Source of the DNA: Bacteroidales bacterium
GTDB taxonomy: Bacteria; Bacteroidota; Bacteroidia; Bacteroidales; Bacteroidaceae
Assembly: GCA_029218405.1 (NCBI GenBank)
Contig: JAQXRG010000159.1
Location: forward strand, 1 to 37,711
Direction: 5' to 3'
Length of the DNA: 37,711 bases
The notes under the pieces are model-generated. The model did no database searches and was not told where the DNA came from. It was given only the letters and a program-made list of their open reading frames with translations. The position numbers were made by a program, and so were the translations under genes. Every line of letters begins with the position of its first letter. Within the stretch, counting starts at the first letter, position 1. Below are positions 34,860 to 37,711 of the stretch, in pieces.

Positions 34860-34897
34860 CGATGACCGTTAGCCTACTTTCGTAACGGTGAGAACCT

Positions 34898-34947
34898 GCC
34901 TGTCGTGCCCCTATAGGAACCCCTTCCCTTAGGGTGTCACGACAGGC
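34898..34947 (+). terminator. Terminator of the RND efflux operon
   Basis: Arms GCCTGTCGTG (34898-34907) and CACGACAGGC (34938-34947) are perfect 10-bp complements, continued inside by CCCTA/TAGGG. It begins 39 nt after the last stop of the operon. A T-rich stretch with five T follows about 10 nt later. Sequence from here to 35020 shows no gene. Confidence 0.75.
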
Positions 34948-35020
34948 ATACTTGTATCCTTTTTGGTTTTGCGAAGACCAATGGCACCAACGGCCAGCCG
35001 ATATTCACCACCCACGACAA

Positions 35021-35411
35021 TCAATTGCTGGATGAGAAAGACAGTTTACGGCTGTCGGCGGCATAGGGCTTGGCGTAGCCCTTTTCCTCGATTTGACGGA
35101 GGGCTGCCTCGGCTGAATCGTTGAGCTTGAACTCGATGATATAGACATAGCCCGGACACTCCACCACACAGTCTATGCGCCCCTCGCTCGTCTCCTTCTC
35201 GGCCACCGTGCTGTAGAAGGCAAGCATCTTCACCATGAGATAGAACGTGTATTGGAAATACCGCTCGCACTCCATCGGGTCCTGCTTGCGCTGAAATATC
35301 CAGCTCGTCCTTGGTGATTCCGCACAACGACTCATAACGTCTATTCATGCTGATGTTGTCCGGCTCATAGAGGAAACAGGAACAGGAGTTATACACGTCT
35401 GAAATAGTCAA
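35021..35411 (-). pseudogene. Remnant of an AAA-ATPase/PD-(D/E)XK nuclease family gene
   Basis: Two overlapping minus-strand frames together resemble the C-terminal part of the Bacteroides AAA-ATPase-like/PD-(D/E)XK family (PF09820/PF08011). Near 35411-35300 one frame reads NISMNRRYESLCGITKDELD; another continues with DPMECERYFQYTFYLMVKML, then SEGRIDCVVECPGYVYIIEFKL (nuclease-type D...ExK) and QIEEKGYAKPYAAD. The change of frame and missing middle and N-terminal parts show a broken gene. Intact members have about 500 residues. It lies just upstream of the NCS2 permease promoter on the opposite strand. Confidence 0.7.
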
Positions 35412-35420
35412 TCGATTTCT

Positions 35421-35451
35421 GTTGCCATATCAGAATTAATCCGTAACTTTG
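35421..35451 (+). promoter_or_regulatory. Promoter of the NCS2 permease gene
   Basis: GTTG (35421-35424), 19 nt, then TAACTTTG (35444-35451) fits the Bacteroidetes -33/-7 pattern with one mismatch in the -33 box. The permease ATG follows at 35482. The promoter looks intact although the gene is interrupted. Confidence 0.65.
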
Positions 35452-35481
35452 CAGCAAAAACAATAAAAACAAGTTACCATC

Positions 35482-36771
35482 ATGTTGCTGAAATTCTTCG
35501 GGTACGACCCACGAACCATGACACTCCAGAAGGAGATCATGGGAGGAATCATCACTTTCCTCACAATGGCTTACATTCTCGCTGTCAATCCAAGCATCCT
35601 CAGTGATGCAGGCATGGACAGTGGAGCTGTCTTCACTGCAACCGTCGTTTCATCGATAGTTGCCACGCTTGTGATGTCCATCTATGCCAAGTTGCCATTC
35701 GCGCTGGCACCTTGTATGGGGTTGAATGCCTTCTTTGCCTACACTATTGTGCTCACAATGGGCTACACATGGCAGTTTGCGCTGACGGCAGTATTCATTG
35801 AAGGGCTTCTTTTCATCCTCCTGACCATTACTGGCTTGCGACAGAGGATTGTCGATTCCATGCCATTGCTTCTTCGTTGCTCCATCACTCCCGGTATCGG
35901 TCTTTTCATTGCTTTCATCGGACTTAAGAATGCAGGCATTGTCACTGGCAATGCCTCAACACTTATCTCTTTTGGCAATCTACATGACCCGGCAGTATTG
36001 TTGGCATGCTTTGGCTTTCTGCTCAGCGCTGTTCTCTTGGTGCGCAACGTCGCAGGAGCCATACTTATCGGCATCATCGTCACTGCCCTTGTCGGTATTC
36101 CTTTGGGCATTACCAACTTCTCATCAGTTGTTGATTTGCCGCCAAGTCTTTCGCCCATCTTCTGCCAGTTTGAGTGGTCAAAAATATGGAGCATCGACAT
36201 GCTGATATGCGTGCTCACCTTCCTCTTCATCGACATGTTTGACACTATCGGCACGCTCATCGGTGTCAGCACCTGTGCAGGTATGGTCGATGACCAGGGC
36301 AATACCCCTCGTCTCAAGTAGGCGTTCATGGCCGATGCTATTGGAACGACTGTCGGAGCTATACTTGGGACATCGACAGTCAGCACCTACGTTGAGAGTG
36401 CCTCGGGCATCCATGCCGGCAGTCGCAGCGGTCTTACCTCGTTCACAACGGCCATCTGCTTCGTCCTTGCCCTGTTCCTCGCACCTTTGTTCCTCTCTAT
36501 TCCTCCACAGGCCACTGCTCCTGCATTGATATTGGTGGGCGTAATGATGATGCGTGATATACGCAAGATTAATTTTCAGGATTATATCACAGCTATCCCA
36601 TGCTTTATTTGTATCACCTTTATGCCACTCACAAACTCTATCAGCGATGGTATCCTCATGGGGCTCATCTCATGGGTACTCATTCATATATGTAGTGGCA
36701 AGGCAAAGGATCTCAATGCTGACATGATCATTCTTGCCATATTGTTCGTCCTCAAGTACGCGTTCCTCTGA
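35482..36771 (+). pseudogene. NCS2/AzgA-family purine permease interrupted by one in-frame TAG
   Basis: The reading frame has 428 sense codons, the usual length of AzgA-type hypoxanthine/guanine permeases, but codon 280 (36319-36321) is TAG. The sequence runs on in the same frame: ...NTPRLK-stop-AFMADAIGTTVGAILGTSTVSTYVESASGI, where relatives have Lys or Gln at the stop. Family features are NPSILSDAGMDSGAVFTATV near the start, LPFALAPCMGLNAFFAY, and about 12 hydrophobic spans. One base change (AAG or CAG to TAG) explains it. The second part has an ATG at 36328, so two fragments could be made, but neither would be a complete transporter. The gene is less GC-rich than the dcw and RND genes, so it may be acquired. 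A sequencing error is possible. Confidence 0.85.
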
Positions 36772-36847
36772 GGTAGTATGACTGTTGTTGCATATAACGA
36801 ACAGAGTGAACACCGCTCTTGTTTCGCTTGTCCGCCCTTCCTTGTAA

Positions 36848-36935
36848 CTCCTGACGAAGGTCACGACATCTCCTGACGTAGGTCATGACATCTCCTGACA
36901 TAGGTCGCGACTTCTCCTGACGTAGGTCGCGAGCT
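36848..36935. repeat. Four 22-bp tandem repeats downstream of the permease
   Basis: Exactly four contiguous 22-bp units begin at 36848, 36870, 36892 and 36914. The unit is close to CTCCTGACGTAGGTCGCGAC plus two bases, with one to four differences between copies. The length is not a multiple of three, so it is not a coding repeat. Each unit contains GAC...GTC and GTC.CGAC-like self-complementary parts. They lie 77 nt after the permease stop. Confidence 0.9.
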
Positions 36936-37327
36936 ACAGCGATGCCTGTCGGCGAGTCACAAGGACAGGTTCTTCTGATTCGTATACAACTCCTGCTTTC
37001 CTCTAAGCTCATGCAATGAGGACAGCATATTGACAATGTCGGGTGTCAATAGCTGCTTGGGAGTTTCCTTGTAATCAAATGTATGCATACCTTAATATTA
37101 TTTATCGGTGCAAGGTTAATGCTTTTCAGCCTCATAAAAGAAAAATCTGCATCATTTTCACTGTTTATGATGCAGATTCCGATAAAATGATGCAGATTAA
37201 GTGTCAACCCTGGAAGTGCAGCAAGCGTATCAACCAAATATGAAAGTAATGTTTAACCAGGTCAACCAACATTAAAAGTAAGGCTTGAAGTAGTCAACCA
37301 AAAGCGTTAAACTACATCAACTTTTAA
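36936..37327. other. AT-rich intergenic region with short direct and inverted repeats
   Basis: No convincing gene is seen in these 392 nt. ATGATGCAGATT occurs twice directly (37167-37178 and 37187-37198) and once inverted (37144-37155), so either copy could form a hairpin with the inverted one. TCAACC occurs at 37204, 37230, 37262 and 37294, the last two intervals both 32 nt. Function unknown; a regulatory or attachment site cannot be told apart by eye. Confidence 0.5.
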
Positions 37328-37466
37328 CCCAAGTTTGACATTTAATTATCCGTTTTTCCTGCTTTCCAGTACTTTGCGATTTTCATTTGCGGTGTTGTGT
37401 ACTACAAATGAAAATCGCAAAGCTGTGAAATACAGGAAAAACAGTTAATAGGGCATCAAACTTGGG
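37328..37466. repeat. 139-bp imperfect palindrome after the beta-galactosidase gene
   Basis: Three perfect arm pairs are placed symmetrically: 37328-37337 with 37457-37466 (10 bp, CCCAAGTTTG), 37352-37361 with 37433-37442 (10 bp, GTTTTTCCTG), and 37372-37389 with 37405-37422 (18 bp, CTTTGCGATTTTCATTTG). The spacers between arms are equal on both sides (14 and 10 nt) and the loop is 15 nt. It begins 8 nt after the stop codon of the minus-strand gene. It could be a terminator hairpin, a miniature mobile element, or another folded RNA or DNA. Confidence 0.85.
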
Positions 37467-37473
37467 ATAATCT

Positions 37474-37711
37474 TCAATTTCCAATTATAAAAAAGCTGTC
37501 GTGGTGCGGTTTGCGGCCATCAACGGTATACTGTGGGAGTGTGCGTGCGCCCCACGAATCGACTCCGCCAACGCCATGTATGTTGAGGTCTATATTGACT
37601 GTGACGCCGTCGCCACGATGCATCTCATTTGGATGGGCGGCCTGCAACTCCTCTTCAACGTAGTCCCAGGCACGGATGCAGAGTGGTTGGCAACCCAGAA
37701 TAGTGAGCTTA
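37474..37711 (-). CDS. GH2 beta-galactosidase, C-terminal end only
   Basis: The minus-strand frame enters from the right edge and ends at a TGA at 37474-37476; its start lies outside the window. The 78 visible residues include LCIRAWDYVEEELQAAHP, VNIDLNIHGVGGVDSWGARTLPQY and PHHDSF, which match the C-terminal beta-galactosidase small-chain domain (NID..GVGG.DSWGA..) of glycoside hydrolase family 2. Members release galactose from beta-galactosides, in Bacteroides usually in the periplasm. Active-site residues lie outside the window. The palindrome at 37328-37466 follows immediately. Confidence 0.8.
   Translation of the reverse strand, partial: KLTILGCQPLCIRAWDYVEEELQAAHPNEMHRGDGVTVNIDLNIHGVGGVDSWGARTLPQYTVDGRKPHHDSFFIIGN

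Noticed and set aside
36848-36935. CRISPR array
   Set aside because: Repeats are directly joined with no unique spacers and no cas genes are present.
36752-37036. Minus-strand ORF of 94 codons containing RDLRQE-like repeats
   Set aside because: The apparent protein repeats come from the 22-bp noncoding tandem repeats; the unit is not a multiple of three and the remaining sequence is Cys/Arg-rich without a signature.

Overview
The window looks like a chromosomal segment of a gut-type Bacteroidales bacterium, most likely Bacteroidaceae (Bacteroides/Phocaeicola-like). The grounds are: several Bacteroidetes-type promoters (TTTG-like -33 box, 19-20 nt, TAnnTTTG -7 box); few Shine-Dalgarno sequences; an Mfa1/Mfa2-type (type V) fimbrial locus; a glycine-lipid synthase pair resembling GlsA/GlsB of Bacteroides thetaiotaomicron; and remnants of Bacteroides-type transposases and Rpn/PDDEXK nucleases. 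The genus assignment is inference; no 16S or marker search was possible.

Layout. Positions 1-2.3 kb (+) hold the 3' part of a degraded-looking nucleotidyltransferase gene, then a DUF59/SufT-like Fe-S gene and an LpxH-like lipid A phosphoesterase gene. A perfect hairpin separates these from the convergent cell-division/murein cluster. Positions 2.3-17.9 kb (-) are a near-complete dcw cluster, in transcription order rsmH, ftsL, ftsI (PBP with PASTA), murE, mraY, murD, ftsW, murG, murC, ftsQ, ftsA, ftsZ, yqeY, with overlaps or gaps of a few bases in most places. mraZ, usually first, is not seen. Positions 18.2-20.0 kb (+) are the divergent glsA-glsB pair for N-acyl glycine lipids, closed by a 20-bp perfect hairpin.

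Positions 20.1-26.4 kb (-) are a fimbrial operon. From one consensus promoter and a roughly 390-nt structured leader it runs DUF3575, DUF3868/TPR-like, DUF3575, DUF3868/OmpA-like, Mfa1-like major subunit, Mfa2-like anchor. The leader has a stem followed by seven U, and upstream sequence able to pair with the inside of that stem, so it resembles a transcription attenuator. This is the most interesting unexplained structure in the window.

Positions 26.5-28.3 kb are a patch of mobile-element debris: an IS1380-type transposase fragment, an ISL3/ISAon1-like remnant with stops, and an Rpn-family nuclease gene carrying a 12-bp coding repeat. Positions 28.6-34.9 kb (+) are a tripartite RND efflux operon headed by a small exported protein of unknown function. 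Positions 35.0-37.7 kb are a decaying, more AT-rich tail: a frameshifted PD-(D/E)XK gene, an NCS2 purine permease cut by one in-frame amber codon, four 22-bp tandem repeats, an AT-rich intergenic region with short repeats, a 139-bp imperfect palindrome, and the 3' end of a GH2 beta-galactosidase gene on the minus strand.

Together the core genes build and divide the envelope (murein synthesis, divisome, lipid A and glycine lipids), while the accessory genes decorate or clear it (fimbriae, efflux).
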